DNA of 64,000 nt from Rhizobiaceae bacterium MnEN-MB40S (GCA_024343425.1 BRLC01000016.1:1-64000); one strand, 5' to 3'; counted from the first letter of the stretch, positions 26,592 to 36,118 are shown. Numbers and translations are program-made. The notes: a model not told the origin generated them from the letters alone.

Positions 26592-29500
26592 TGTGCATTT
26601 CCCTGGTCGGTGCGCTTCGCGCCGGCTCCGGCGGTTGTTCCAGTTCCGAAAGCCGGCGGGTCATGTCGGTTCGAACCCTTGCTACCGCTTCTTGCTTGAC
26701 CGGTCCATAGCCTCTTATATCCATCGGCAGCGCAAGCGCCGCGCGCCACTGGCGCTGATTGTCGCGGTCGAGATCTTTCAGGCAGGTTTCGACGATCTGA
26801 CCGTACCAGACAATGAGGTCCCGCTCCATGCGGCGCTCCTGCGTGTATCCGAACGGATCGAGCGGCGTGCCGCGCAAGCCTTTCATATGTTTGAGGACCC
26901 GGAAGGCCGAGAGCATCCACGGGCCGAAGGCGCGCTTGGGCGGCCGCCCGCGCCAATCCTTCTTCGAGGGGACAAGCGGCGGCGCAAGATGGTAGTGAAT
27001 GCGGAAATCGTCTTCGAACTTTTCCTTCAGTTCCTCCAGAAACGCCGGACGCGCATGCAGGCGCGCAACCTCGTATTCGTCCTTGTAGGCCATCAGCTTG
27101 AACAGCGACCGGGCGACGGCCTCCGTGACGCCCTCGGTTCCCTGCTCCTTCTCGCGCGCCTGGACGCAATCGACGAGGGCGCGATAGCGTTCGGCGTATT
27201 TGCGGTTCGCGTAGTCTTCGAGAAACGCCTCGCGTCGGGCGATCGTCCGATCCAGCGTTTCTATGACCGGCTGCTCGTCGGCGTCGCCGGGAACGAGGTC
27301 CGGACGCGCCAGCGCGATACGGCCCCAGTCGAAGGCCTGCTTGTTTGTTTCGATGGCGACGCCGTTGAGTTCGATCGCCCGCATGAGCGCCTCCAGCGTG
27401 ACCGGAACGAGCCCCGCCTGCCAGGCCATGCCGAGCATCATCACGTTGGCGAAGACGGTGTCGCCCAGCAGACGCGCCGACAGCGCGTTGGCGTCCACTG
27501 ACGGAATGTCGTCGCGCCCGATGGCGCGTCTGATCGCCTCGACGCGGCGGTCGACCGCGAGGTCGGCGTCGCGCGAGCGGACGATCTCGCCCGTCGGCAT
27601 CTCGGCGAGATTGAGAACAGCCGCCATGCCGGGGCGGTAGGTCGCCGAGGCCTTCGGCGACGAGGCGACGACGATGTCGCAGCCGATCAGCGCGTCGGCC
27701 GTATGGCTGTCAATGCGCACCTGGTTGATCGCGTCCGGCGTCTCGCCAAGGCGGATGTAGCTCAACACGGGTCCGAATTTCTGGGCGAAGCCGGTGAAGT
27801 CGAGCACCGAAGATCCCTTGTTTTCGAGATGGGCGGCCATAGTGATCACGGCGCCGACGGTCACGACGCCGGTTCCGCCGACGCCGGTCACCAGCAGGTC
27901 GTAGGGCTCGTCGAGGGCGGGAAGCTGCGGCTGGTCGAGCATCGCGACGAGACCGGAGCTGTCGACCACGTCCGGCCGGGTCTTGCGGCGTTTGGCGCCC
28001 TCAACAGTGACGAAGCTCGGGCAAAAGCCGTCGAGGCAACTGAAATCCTTGTTGCAGGTCGACAGATTGATCTGGCGCTTGCGGCCGAAGGGCGTTTCCT
28101 TCGGTTCGACGCTCAGGCAGTTGGACTGGACTGAACAGTCGCCGCAGCCTTCGCAGACGAGATCGTTGATGACGACGAAGCGTTCCGGATCCTCCAGCGT
28201 TCCGCGCTTGCGCCGGCGGCGTTTTTCGGTGGCGCAGGTCTGGGCGTAGATCAGCACGGAGACGCCCTTGACCTCGCGCAGTTCCCGCTGGACGGGATCG
28301 AGGTCTTTTCGATGGTGCAGGGTGACGCCCGCAGGCAGCTTCGACAGGGAAAAATTCTCCGGTTCGTCGGAGACCAGCGCGATGCGCTCCACGCCCTCGC
28401 TGCGCACTTCATGGGCGATGGTCTCGACGCTGACCGGCCCGTCCACGGGCTGACCGCCGGTCATGGCGACGGCGTCGTTGAACAGGATCTTGTAGGTGAT
28501 GTTGGCGCGGGCGGCGATCGACTGGCGGATCGCCATGGAGCCGGAATGATACCAGGTGCCTTCACCAAGATTCTGGAAGATGTGGCCGTTGCCGGTGAAC
28601 TTAGACGAGGCGGCCCAGTTGACGCCTTCGCCTCCCATCTGGATGAGCGAGGTCGTCTCGCGGTCCATCCAGCTCGCCATGAAATGGCAGCCGATGCCGG
28701 CGAGCGCCTTCGATCCTTCCGGAACCTTGGTGGACGTGTTGTGCGGGCAGCCGGAGCAGAAATAGGGCGTGCGCGCGCCGGACCTGATCTCGATGGGCTG
28801 ATAAGCCGCCCCGGTCAGTTGCGCCGCCCGCTTGCCGTATTCGTCCGTGCTGAAAAGTCGGTCGAGACGGCCGGCGACGATCGGCGCCAACTGCATCGGC
28901 GAGAGCTCGCCGGTCCACGGCACGAGACGGGCGCCGTCCTCGTCGCGCTTGCCCACCATGTGCTCCGGCTTGTCGCCCGGAAAGTCGTAGAAATATTCCT
29001 TGAACTGGCTTTCGATGATACCGCGCTTTTCCTCGATCACCAGCACCTCGCGCTTGCCGCGCACGAAATCGAGCGCGTCGCGGCGCGCCAGCGGCCACAC
29101 CATGCCGACCTTGTAGATGTCGATTCCGATCGCCCGGCATGCGGCCTCGTCGAGCCCAAGAAGCCGCATCGCCTCCATCAGGTCGAGATGGCCCTTGCCT
29201 GTTGTGACAATGCCAAAGCTGGCGTTCTCGACGCCGTAGATTCGGCGATCGATCGGATTGGCCTCGGCAAAGGCGAAGACCGCCTCCTTCTTCGCCTCCA
29301 TGCGCTCCTCGATCTGCGGACCGGGCAGGTCCGGCCAACGATAGTGCAGGCCGGAGTCCGGAATGGCGTGATCGGGTTCGAGGAAACGCCGGGACGGGCG
29401 GAGATCGATGGAGGCGGCCGCTTCCACCGTCTCGGAGATCGCCTTGAAGCCGACCCACATGCCGGAATAGCGGCTGAGCGCGTAGCCGTATTCGCCGAAC

Positions 29501-30060
29501 TGCAGGTATTCGCCGATGCTCGCCGGGTTCAGCGTCGGCATGAACCAGGCCATGAAGGCGACGTCCGACTGATGCGGCATGGAAGACGAGACGCAGCCGT
29601 GATCGTCGCCGGCGACGACGAGAACGCCGCCATGCCGCGAGGAGCCGTAGGCGTTGCCATGCTTGAGCGCATCGCCCGCCCGGTCGACGCCCGGACCCTT
29701 GCCGTACCAGAGACCGAAAACGCCCTCGACCTGTTTGTCGGGATTGGTCTCGACCTGCTGCGAGCCGAGAATGGCGGTTGCGGCGAGGTCTTCATTCACG
29801 GCCGGAAGAAACTCGATGCGGTTGTTTCTCAGCCGGTTTTTGATGCGCCAGAGTTCAAGATCGACGCCGCCGAGCGGCGATCCGCGATAGCCGGAGACAA
29901 AGCCCGCCGTGTTCAGGCCGGCGGCGCGGTCGCGCGCCGCCTGGTCGAGGAGAATGCGGGCAAGGGCCTGGGTTCCGGTCAGATAGACGCGTCCATCGTT
30001 GCGGTCGTAACGGTCGTCGAGGGCGTAGTCGCGGTCGAATTGCTCTGATGCTGCGCTCAT
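26584..30060 (-). CDS. Indolepyruvate ferredoxin oxidoreductase, single-chain
   Basis: Converts aryl-pyruvates to aryl-acetyl-CoA with reduction of ferredoxin. The 1158-residue protein is the fused type: pyruvate-binding domain first (VSGYRGSPLGGVDLELWR, about 45-62), then the thiamine-diphosphate domain (FCSGCPHNTSTKVPEGS, GGEGVNWAASSKFTGNGHIF), a ferredoxin-like segment (VCEGCGDCSVQSNCLSVEP, further Cys in CNKDFSCLDGFCPS), the gamma domain (VTGVGGTGVVTVGAVITMAA) and a C-terminal domain ending in a basic tail. ATG 30060 is preceded by AGGGAG; an upstream in-frame ATG at 30099 lacks one. It runs divergently from an Lrp regulator. Confidence 0.94.
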   Translation of the reverse strand: MSAASEQFDRDYALDDRYDRNDGRVYLTGTQALARILLDQAARDRAAGLNTAGFVSGYRGSPLGGVDLELWRIKNRLRNNRIEFLPAVNEDLAATAILGSQQVETNPDKQVEGVFGLWYGKGPGVDRAGDALKHGNAYGSSRHGGVLVVAGDDHGCVSSSMPHQSDVAFMAWFMPTLNPASIGEYLQFGEYGYALSRYSGMWVGFKAISETVEAAASIDLRPSRRFLEPDHAIPDSGLHYRWPDLPGPQIEERMEAKKEAVFAFAEANPIDRRIYGVENASFGIVTTGKGHLDLMEAMRLLGLDEAACRAIGIDIYKVGMVWPLARRDALDFVRGKREVLVIEEKRGIIESQFKEYFYDFPGDKPEHMVGKRDEDGARLVPWTGELSPMQLAPIVAGRLDRLFSTDEYGKRAAQLTGAAYQPIEIRSGARTPYFCSGCPHNTSTKVPEGSKALAGIGCHFMASWMDRETTSLIQMGGEGVNWAASSKFTGNGHIFQNLGEGTWYHSGSMAIRQSIAARANITYKILFNDAVAMTGGQPVDGPVSVETIAHEVRSEGVERIALVSDEPENFSLSKLPAGVTLHHRKDLDPVQRELREVKGVSVLIYAQTCATEKRRRRKRGTLEDPERFVVINDLVCEGCGDCSVQSNCLSVEPKETPFGRKRQINLSTCNKDFSCLDGFCPSFVTVEGAKRRKTRPDVVDSSGLVAMLDQPQLPALDEPYDLLVTGVGGTGVVTVGAVITMAAHLENKGSSVLDFTGFAQKFGPVLSYIRLGETPDAINQVRIDSHTADALIGCDIVVASSPKASATYRPGMAAVLNLAEMPTGEIVRSRDADLAVDRRVEAIRRAIGRDDIPSVDANALSARLLGDTVFANVMMLGMAWQAGLVPVTLEALMRAIELNGVAIETNKQAFDWGRIALARPDLVPGDADEQPVIETLDRTIARREAFLEDYANRKYAERYRALVDCVQAREKEQGTEGVTEAVARSLFKLMAYKDEYEVARLHARPAFLEELKEKFEDDFRIHYHLAPPLVPSKKDWRGRPPKRAFGPWMLSAFRVLKHMKGLRGTPLDPFGYTQERRMERDLIVWYGQIVETCLKDLDRDNQRQWRAALALPMDIRGYGPVKQEAVARVRTDMTRRLSELEQPPEPARSAPTREMHNV

Positions 30061-30154
30061 GCGCCTGCTCCCTGGCGTCTGAAATGCATACTGGAACAAT
30101 TCTAACCGAAAAAACTGGAAATTCCTTTCAATCTTGCTTGATGCTAATCAATAA

Positions 30155-30185
30155 TTGGATAAATTGACCGGAATTCCTTGGATAA
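30155..30185. promoter_or_regulatory. Candidate Lrp operator (repeated TTGGATAA)
   Basis: Two direct copies of TTGGATAA (30155-30162 and 30178-30185) are 23 bases apart, about two helical turns, with the palindrome GGAATTCC (30170-30177) between them; a related GGAAATTCC is at 30117-30125. The site lies just before the Lrp gene (ATG 30199) and within the divergent promoter region, as expected for an autoregulating Lrp protein that also controls the oxidoreductase operon. Confidence 0.5.
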
Positions 30186-30198
30186 GTGAAAGAAACAT

Positions 30199-30666
30199 AT
30201 GACGCCAAAGAACCTCGACAGTCGCGATATCCAGATCCTGAGGCTGCTTCAACAGGATGGCCGCATGTCGAACCAGGTGCTTGCCGAGAAAGTTGGCCTG
30301 TCGGCCTCGGTCTGCTGGCGGCGCGTCAATGCGCTGGAAAAGTCGGGGATCATCGAGCGCTACGCTGCGGTCGTCGACAGCGCGAAAGCCGGCTGGGGGT
30401 TTCAGGCCGTCGTGCATATCAGTCTCGCCAGGCAGGACAGCAGCCATGTGGAGGATTTCATCGCCAGGGTCATGGCGCGCGAGGAAGTGCTGGAGTGTCT
30501 CTCGACCACCGGCGACGCCGACTATCATCTCAAAGTGATCTGCCGGGATCTCGACGCCTACAACAGCTTTCTCGAGACGTTTCTCTTTCGCATTCCGGGG
30601 ATCGCCCACGTCAAGACCAATGTCGTGCTGAAGGAAATCAAGAAAGCGTCCTACATTCCGGTTTAG
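30199..30666 (+). CDS. Lrp/AsnC family transcriptional regulator
   Basis: Regulator of 155 residues: N-terminal helix-turn-helix (LDSRDIQILRLLQQDGRM, VLAEKVGLSASVCWRRVNALEKSGII) and C-terminal AsnC ligand-binding domain (about 65-150, DADYHLKVICRDLDAYN, IPGIAHVKTNVVLKEIK). It is divergent from the aromatic-amino-acid catabolic pair and most likely senses an aromatic amino acid. The MFS gene follows 56 bp later on the same strand. Confidence 0.93.
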   Translation: MTPKNLDSRDIQILRLLQQDGRMSNQVLAEKVGLSASVCWRRVNALEKSGIIERYAAVVDSAKAGWGFQAVVHISLARQDSSHVEDFIARVMAREEVLECLSTTGDADYHLKVICRDLDAYNSFLETFLFRIPGIAHVKTNVVLKEIKKASYIPV

Positions 30667-30722
30667 TTCGTTTGCGCATCGCTGTAAGGTTGCACGGTTT
30701 CGTTTCCCGGGCATGACAGTCG

Positions 30723-31919
30723 ATGACCCCCAAGGCGCGCACGCTTCTGTTTCTACTTGTGGCCACCGCGTCCGGCATGTGCCTTTGGTTCATGACGGCG
30801 GCGATCCTGCCTGAAATCACCGCCGAGGCCGGGCTGACGAAGAGCAGGCAATCACTGCTATCGAGCGTTGTGCAGGCCGGATTTGTGATCGGCGCCCTGA
30901 CGATCGCCCTCTCGGGGCTCGCCGACCGGCTGGATCCGCGCAGGCTCCTGGCGACCTGCGCGATCGCGACGGCCGGCGCCAATGCGCTTCTGCTGGTCAT
31001 CCCGATCGACGGATTAGGCGCGGTCCTGCTGCGCTTTGCGACCGGCGCGCTGATGGCGGGCGTCTATCCGGTCGGCATGAAAATCACCGTCGGATGGGGA
31101 TTGCGCGACAGGGGCCTGCTGGTCGGGATCCTCGTCGGCATGCTGACGCTCGGAAAATCGGTTCCCTATGGTCTGGCCTTTCTCGGCGGAGCCGACTGGC
31201 GCATGGCGCTCGGCGCCGGCTCGCTGCTTGCGGCGGCCGGCGGATGCCTGGTGCTGATTTCCGAACTCGGTCCCTATCATCGCCGCGCGCCGGCGTTTCG
31301 TCCGGAGGCCATTCGGCTGGCGTGGACGGATTCACGGGTGCGCTCGGCCTATCTCGGCTATTTCGGCCACATGTGGGAACTCTATGTCCTGTGGGCCTGG
31401 GGCGCCGCCGCGGCGACCGCCTCCTATGGGCTCACGCTGGACCCCGACGCTGCGCGAAGCCTGGGCAAGCTGACGGCCTTCGTGTCGATCGCGGCCGGCG
31501 CTCCGTTCTGCGTCATCGCCGGTCTTTATGCGGACAGGATCGGCAAAGCGCGGGTCGCGATCATCGCCATGATCGCCAGCGGATCCCTCGCCATCCTCAC
31601 AGCCTTCAGTTTTGGCGGGTCTCCGGCGCTGACATTCGCGCTGTTCGTATTGTGGGGCATCGCGGTGATCCCGGACTCGGCGCAGTTTTCGGCGCTGGTC
31701 GCGGATTTCGTCCCGCCCGAATGGGCCGGCAGCCTGCTGACGCTGCAAACGGCTCTGGGATTCCTGCTGACGGTGGCGACCGTGCAGATCACGCCGCTAT
31801 TCGCGGCCGCGTTTGGATGGCCAACGCTGCTGGCGTGCCTCGCCATCGGTCCGTTTCTCGGCGTGCTCGCCATGCGGCCACTGGTCAGGTTGTTCAATGC
31901 GGAAAGGGAAATCGGCTAA
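30723..31919 (+). CDS. MFS transporter
   Basis: Major facilitator of 398 residues, about 12 transmembrane helices. The loop between helices 2 and 3 has the family motif as GLADRLDPRRLL (about residues 59-70), and a related one follows helix 8 (YADRIGKARVAI). Weak resemblance to the CynX/NimT and nitrate-type branches; the substrate cannot be named. Its stop codon overlaps the stop of the convergent TRAP small-permease gene by three bases. Confidence 0.88.
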   Translation: MTPKARTLLFLLVATASGMCLWFMTAAILPEITAEAGLTKSRQSLLSSVVQAGFVIGALTIALSGLADRLDPRRLLATCAIATAGANALLLVIPIDGLGAVLLRFATGALMAGVYPVGMKITVGWGLRDRGLLVGILVGMLTLGKSVPYGLAFLGGADWRMALGAGSLLAAAGGCLVLISELGPYHRRAPAFRPEAIRLAWTDSRVRSAYLGYFGHMWELYVLWAWGAAAATASYGLTLDPDAARSLGKLTAFVSIAAGAPFCVIAGLYADRIGKARVAIIAMIASGSLAILTAFSFGGSPALTFALFVLWGIAVIPDSAQFSALVADFVPPEWAGSLLTLQTALGFLLTVATVQITPLFAAAFGWPTLLACLAIGPFLGVLAMRPLVRLFNAEREIG

Positions 31920-32413
31920 TCCCGGGCGGCGCCGTCAGGAGCCGCTCGCCCGGCGTTGCGCGCGAGGTTGACGCATTCCTGCAGGAAGATCGGTCCGAAG
32001 GCGAACAGCGGGGAAATACGGTAGGCGTAGTCCGGGATTTCGAACACCGGCGACACCAGGCCCAGAAATCCCCATACATTCCAGAGCTGGACATATACGA
32101 ATACGCACAGCGCCATCGTCGCGATCCCGGTGATGATCTTGCCGGTTCTCCTGAAGCTTTCCGACGCGGCGTCTGTCAGGATGGTGATGGAGATGTGCCG
32201 ATTTCGACGATGCAGCACGACGGCCATCATGAAGGTGATCCAGACCAGGGCGAATTTCGTCAGTTCGTCGAGACCGATGATCGATTTCGAAAACGCATAG
32301 CGCGAGATGACCTGCCAGAAGACCCCGGCGACAAGGGCGACCAGCAGCGCTTGCGACAGGCGCAGGTAAATCCTTGAAAGGATATCGAGAAATGCGTCGA
32401 GTGATCTTATCAT
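31916..32413 (-). CDS. TRAP transporter small permease (DctQ family)
   Basis: Four-helix inner-membrane subunit of 165 residues from ATG 32413 (MIRSLDAFLDILSRIY). Family features: RYAFSKSIIGLDELTKFALVW in the second helix region and AVVLHRRNRHISITIL following. An upstream in-frame start at 32503 would run back into the dctP gene, so I rejected it. It partners the DctM-type protein at 33477-34733. The last gene of the FAD-oxidoreductase/TRAP operon. Confidence 0.88.
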   Translation of the reverse strand: MIRSLDAFLDILSRIYLRLSQALLVALVAGVFWQVISRYAFSKSIIGLDELTKFALVWITFMMAVVLHRRNRHISITILTDAASESFRRTGKIITGIATMALCVFVYVQLWNVWGFLGLVSPVFEIPDYAYRISPLFAFGPIFLQECVNLARNAGRAAPDGAARD

Positions 32414-32422
32414 GACGGTGTC

Positions 32423-32453
32423 GCGGGCCGGAAGTCGGCGATTTCCAGCCCGC
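32423..32453 (-). other. Intercistronic hairpin between TRAP dctP-like and dctQ-like genes
   Basis: GCGGGCCGGAA and TTCCAGCCCGC (plus-strand reading) pair over 11 bp with one mismatch on this strand that is a G-U pair in the mRNA, around a nine-base loop. It sits in the 47-bp gap after the binding-protein gene and lacks a U-run. Equivalent hairpins follow urtA and the second dctP. Confidence 0.6.
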
Positions 32454-32460
32454 TTCCTTC

Positions 32461-33444
32461 CTATTGTATGGCCTGGACCTTTTCCATCAGTCCCTTGCTC
32501 CACAAGCCTTCGTCCTCCTGCTCGGCGACGGCCTCCTGGAGCTTGTCCTGGAAAGGCTTCACATTGATCATGATCACGGAGCCGCCGTCGCCGAGGATGG
32601 TCTGGACGACGGATTCCGCGCTCTCGTCGGCGAGGCCCCGGGAGAAGTCCGCGGCTTTCGCGGCCGCCTCCTCGAGCGCGGCCTTCTGTTCATCGGTCAG
32701 GCCCTGAAACTTCGCCTCGTTCATGGCCAGGGTAATCGAAGCGAAGACATGGTCCGTTCGCGTGACATAGGGCGCCGCCAGGTGAAATTTCTGGCTGACG
32801 ACGGAATCGAAGGGCGATTCCATCGCGTCGACGACGCCGGTCTTGAGCGCCTGGAAGGATTCGCCCCAGGGAACGGAGGCGGGATTGGCGCCGACCGTTT
32901 CCCATGTCTTGATGTAGGATGGAATTCCCGGAACCCTGAATTTCAGGCCCGCGACGTCGTCGGGCGTGAAGACCGGTTTCGTCGAGACGACCACCCGCGG
33001 CAGTTTCGCCCATTTGACGGACAGAAGCCGCAGCCCAAACTTCTTGCGCAGATCCTCCGCCATCGCCGCCTGCAGGTCGGAATCGAGAAAGGCCTCGAAA
33101 TGATCCTCGTCGCGGAAGGCGAACCCCCAGGAGACGATATTGTAGTCCTTCACGAAGTTTCCGTAGTTGGAAATGTCCTCGACGACGAGATCGATGATTC
33201 CCGCCTGGGTCTGCTGGATCGCTTCCTTGCCCTTGCCAAGCTGCCCGGACGGGAAGACCTGCACGTCGAGCGCGCCGTTCGACAGGCTGTTGGCGTCTTC
33301 GGCGAACCGGCTGGCGGTCTGGCAGGTGGGGTTTGTCGGCGCCGACGGGCAGGCGAGGCGCAGAACGGTCTGCGCGCCGGCTGTCGCGAGCGGCGCAATA
33401 GCGGCGGCGGCGAACACCGCCGCGGCGGTTATTGTCTTCATCAT
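32461..33444 (-). CDS. TRAP transporter substrate-binding protein (DctP family)
   Basis: Periplasmic binding protein of 327 residues with a Sec signal (AAAVFAAAAIAPLATAGA, cleaved before QTVLRLA). The DctP fold landmarks are KEAIQQTQAGIIDLVVED, the carboxylate-binding Arg in DVAGLKFRVPGIPSYI, and GESFQALKTGVVDAMESP (ending ESP rather than the usual QEN/E-N). Two ATGs are adjacent; 33444 is taken. The mature N-terminus has a Cys pair (CPSAPTNPTC). The substrate is unknown and is probably oxidised by the FAD enzyme encoded upstream. Confidence 0.88.
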   Translation of the reverse strand: MMKTITAAAVFAAAAIAPLATAGAQTVLRLACPSAPTNPTCQTASRFAEDANSLSNGALDVQVFPSGQLGKGKEAIQQTQAGIIDLVVEDISNYGNFVKDYNIVSWGFAFRDEDHFEAFLDSDLQAAMAEDLRKKFGLRLLSVKWAKLPRVVVSTKPVFTPDDVAGLKFRVPGIPSYIKTWETVGANPASVPWGESFQALKTGVVDAMESPFDSVVSQKFHLAAPYVTRTDHVFASITLAMNEAKFQGLTDEQKAALEEAAAKAADFSRGLADESAESVVQTILGDGGSVIMINVKPFQDKLQEAVAEQEDEGLWSKGLMEKVQAIQ

Positions 33445-33476
33445 CTGGGTTTCTCCTCCTTTGATGTTTCTTGCAG

Positions 33477-34733
33477 TCAACCCCCGCCGAACAGCAGTTC
33501 GGTGGGAAAAAGCACGAGCGCCGGAACGTAGGTGATCAGCAGCAGCACCAGCAGAATCGGAATCAGGAACGGCAGGATCGCCCGCGCCGTCTCGGCGAAC
33601 CGGATTTCCGCGATTTCGGTGACGATATACAGCGCCCATCCGACCGGCGGGGTTATCAGGCCGACCGTCAGGTTGAGCACGACGACGACGCCCAGAGACG
33701 TCGCCATGCCGATGAGCGTGGGCGTGAAAATGATGAGGATCGACGTCAGGCTCATGAAGGCGCCGAGGATCAGGAGGAGCACGTTGATCGTCGCCAGGAA
33801 GGCGATCTCTCCATATCCCGAACCGGCGAATATGGCGCTGAGCGTTTCCGGAATCCGCTCGGTTGTCACCAGCCAGCCAAAAAGCGTCGACATGGCCAGA
33901 ATGAACAGGATCTGCGTCGAGGTAACGAGGGTTTCGGTCAGCATCGGCGCGAGATTGCGGAGCCGCAGATCGCCGAGGACGACCGACACGGCGAGCGCGT
34001 AGACGACGGCGACCACGCCGGCCTCGGTCGGCGTGACGAGACCGAAAACCAGTCCGGCCAGAATGACGACCGGGGTGAGCAGCGGCAGAATGTTGCGGCG
34101 TGCGCTTCTCAGGATGTCGCGCAGGCTCGCCCGCTTGCCCGGCGACACGTAATGGCCGCCGGCGAAATAGACATAGACCATCATGAAGACGCCGAGCATG
34201 ACGCCGGGAATGAGGCCGCCGAGGAACAGGGCCGGGATCGAGACATCCGTCATCGTCCCGTAAAGGACCATCAGGATCGACGGCGGAATAATCGGTCCGA
34301 TGCAACTCGACGCGGCGGTGACGGCCGCCGAGAACGGCTTCGGATAGCCGGCTTCGGTCATCGCCCGGATCTCGATCCTGCCGAGACCGGCCGTGTCGGC
34401 GACGGCCGATCCGGAAATGCCGGCGAAGAACATGCTCGACACGATGTTCACATGCGCCAGACCGCCGCGGACATGGCCGACCAGAAGATTGGCGAACTCG
34501 AAAATCCGCTTGGTGACGCCGCCGGAATTCATGATTTCGCCGGCAAGCACGAAGAACGGTATGGCGAGCAGCGTTATGCCGCCGAGACTGTCCACCATCG
34601 AGAAGATCAGAACCGTCGCGGGAATGTCTGAAAAGAACATGTAGATCATCGACGCGACGCCCATCGCGAGCGCCACCGGCGCGCCGAGGAGCATCAGGAT
34701 CGTGAAGCTGATGAAAAGAGCCGCGAGCGCCAT
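33477..34733 (-). CDS. TRAP transporter large permease (DctM family)
   Basis: Large membrane subunit of 418 residues with about 12 helices, normal length. Conserved segments include LGGITLLAIPFFVLAGEIMN, SSMFFAGISGSAVADTAGLG, AVTAASSCIGPIIPPSI and LNLTVGLITPPVGWALY, all diagnostic of DctM. Its start codon directly abuts the stop of the FAD oxidoreductase gene (34734), and dctP follows 32 bp later. Confidence 0.93.
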   Translation of the reverse strand: MALAALFISFTILMLLGAPVALAMGVASMIYMFFSDIPATVLIFSMVDSLGGITLLAIPFFVLAGEIMNSGGVTKRIFEFANLLVGHVRGGLAHVNIVSSMFFAGISGSAVADTAGLGRIEIRAMTEAGYPKPFSAAVTAASSCIGPIIPPSILMVLYGTMTDVSIPALFLGGLIPGVMLGVFMMVYVYFAGGHYVSPGKRASLRDILRSARRNILPLLTPVVILAGLVFGLVTPTEAGVVAVVYALAVSVVLGDLRLRNLAPMLTETLVTSTQILFILAMSTLFGWLVTTERIPETLSAIFAGSGYGEIAFLATINVLLLILGAFMSLTSILIIFTPTLIGMATSLGVVVVLNLTVGLITPPVGWALYIVTEIAEIRFAETARAILPFLIPILLVLLLITYVPALVLFPTELLFGGG

Positions 34734-36020
34734 TCAATTCCCCAGAAATGCGTTTTGCCGGCGAAGCGCGTCCTGCAATTCGGGAACCGAAACGTCCCGA
34801 AACGCACCGGCGTGCCGGCTCGCCGCAAAATGCGCCGCGATGCCGACGGCGTGTCCCATGGCCATCGCGTTCGGCATGACGCGCAGCGCAGCGAAGGCTT
34901 CGCGTTCCGCCGATATTCCGCGACCGGCCGCCGCGACGTTGCCAAGCCCGGCGGGAAGCATAGAACGGTAGGGTATCCGGTAGAAGTGATCTTCCCCGAA
35001 CTCCTCGAAGGTCAGCTCCGGGGAATCGCCGTGGTGGATATCGACCGGATAGGCGCCGCAGGCGACCGTATCGGTGAAGCTTGCCCCCTGGCGCAGTTCC
35101 TCGACCGTCAGCACGTGGTCGCCGGCCATTCTGCGGGTATCCCGAATGCCGAGCATCGGCGCGATCTGGTTGAGCCGCGCGTTCTCGCAACCGGGCAGCG
35201 CGCTGCGCAGAAACCGCGAGATCCGCAGCGCCTGTCGGCGTCCCTCCATTTCGCCGGCGCTCAGGGAAAATGGGTCCGACGGGTCGACGACGACGCGTGA
35301 AATATTGAACCAGGCGACATCGCTGCCTGGAACCCTGGAATGATGCAGGGCGGCCCGCGCCAGATCGCCCGCCGCAAGGCCCTGCGCGATGATCGCGGTC
35401 TTTTCGTCCCGGGTGACGCCGTTCAGGCGTTCGAAGTCGACCGGGGCCATGGAGAACATCATCGTCGCCGGCTGCCGGCTTGCGTCGTCATCGGGCAGGA
35501 ATTCCGACCCCGAACCGTCCAGCAGGGCCATGTCGCCCGAGGCGTCGACGAAAGCGGCCGCGCGAACGTTCATCACGCCGCCCGGGACGGCGAGGTGCAC
35601 GGAACGGACCGAGTCCTGTTCCTTCGACACCGCCGCCAGCATCGAATGGAAGACCACCGACGCGCCGGCGTCCGTCGTCATCCGGTCGAGGACGATCTTG
35701 AGCAGGTCCGCGTCATACTCGATCCGGTCCATGACATTGCCGGTCGACATGACGAAGCGGCCCATGTCGCCGGCGCCGCTTTCCTTCCTGAGAACGTCGA
35801 TCACCTCGTCGGCGAGGCCGCGCACGACCTGGCGGCCGGCGCGGGTGGACCAGCCGACGAACTGCGAGACCGAACCGGCCGTCGCCGCGCCGCCCAGGAA
35901 GCCGGATCTTTCCGCCAGCAGAACCCGCGCGCCGCTTCTGGACGCCGCGATCGCCGCCATGCAGCCGGCCATGCCGCCGCCCAGAACGAAGACGTCACAC
36001 TCGTATCGATGGCTCTGCAT
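34734..36020 (-). CDS. FAD-dependent oxidoreductase linked to a TRAP transporter
   Basis: Flavoprotein of 428 residues of the FAD_oxidored (PF12831-like) group. The N-terminal dinucleotide motif is FVLGGGMAGCMAAIAASRSG (about residues 11-30), followed by a redox-typical [16 protein letters not shown]; near the C-terminus AAGRGISAEREAFAALRVMP completes the FAD site. ATG 36020 is preceded by GGGGAGGA. It is the first gene of the operon FAD-dctM-dctP-dctQ and probably oxidises the imported compound or its first derivative. The LysR gene is divergent with a clear operator between. Confidence 0.83.
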   Translation of the reverse strand: MQSHRYECDVFVLGGGMAGCMAAIAASRSGARVLLAERSGFLGGAATAGSVSQFVGWSTRAGRQVVRGLADEVIDVLRKESGAGDMGRFVMSTGNVMDRIEYDADLLKIVLDRMTTDAGASVVFHSMLAAVSKEQDSVRSVHLAVPGGVMNVRAAAFVDASGDMALLDGSGSEFLPDDDASRQPATMMFSMAPVDFERLNGVTRDEKTAIIAQGLAAGDLARAALHHSRVPGSDVAWFNISRVVVDPSDPFSLSAGEMEGRRQALRISRFLRSALPGCENARLNQIAPMLGIRDTRRMAGDHVLTVEELRQGASFTDTVACGAYPVDIHHGDSPELTFEEFGEDHFYRIPYRSMLPAGLGNVAAAGRGISAEREAFAALRVMPNAMAMGHAVGIAAHFAASRHAGAFRDVSVPELQDALRRQNAFLGN

Positions 36021-36082
36021 AGTCCTCCCCGACAGCGGTTTGCTCCCGGCGTCAGAAAATTGGACCGAAAGCCTCGCGTCAA

Positions 36083-36118
36083 TTAACATTCGTTGCCGCC
36101 ATGTTAGCAGAATGCTAA
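36083..36118. promoter_or_regulatory. LysR operator region
   Basis: Two overlapping inverted repeats: TAACAT-N11-ATGTTA (36084-36106), a classic T-N11-A LysR box, and TTAGCA-GAA-TGCTAA (36104-36118). They lie between the divergent LysR gene (ATG 36145) and the FAD oxidoreductase gene (ATG 36020), as recognition and activation sites do in LysR systems. Confidence 0.7.

Noticed and set aside
28312..30048. 578-codon frame opposite the indolepyruvate oxidoreductase
   Set aside because: His/Arg/Asp-rich shadow translation with no domain; the opposite strand is clearly coding.
33471..34631. 386-codon frame opposite dctM
   Set aside because: Composition dominated by Arg, Asp, Gln and His, typical of antisense to a membrane-protein gene.
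32461..35190. 909-codon open stretch covering the dctP-like gene and antisense-frame DNA of dctM
   Set aside because: Only the last 327 codons encode a real protein (DctP with its signal peptide); the upstream 580 codons are a shadow of dctM and part of the FAD gene.
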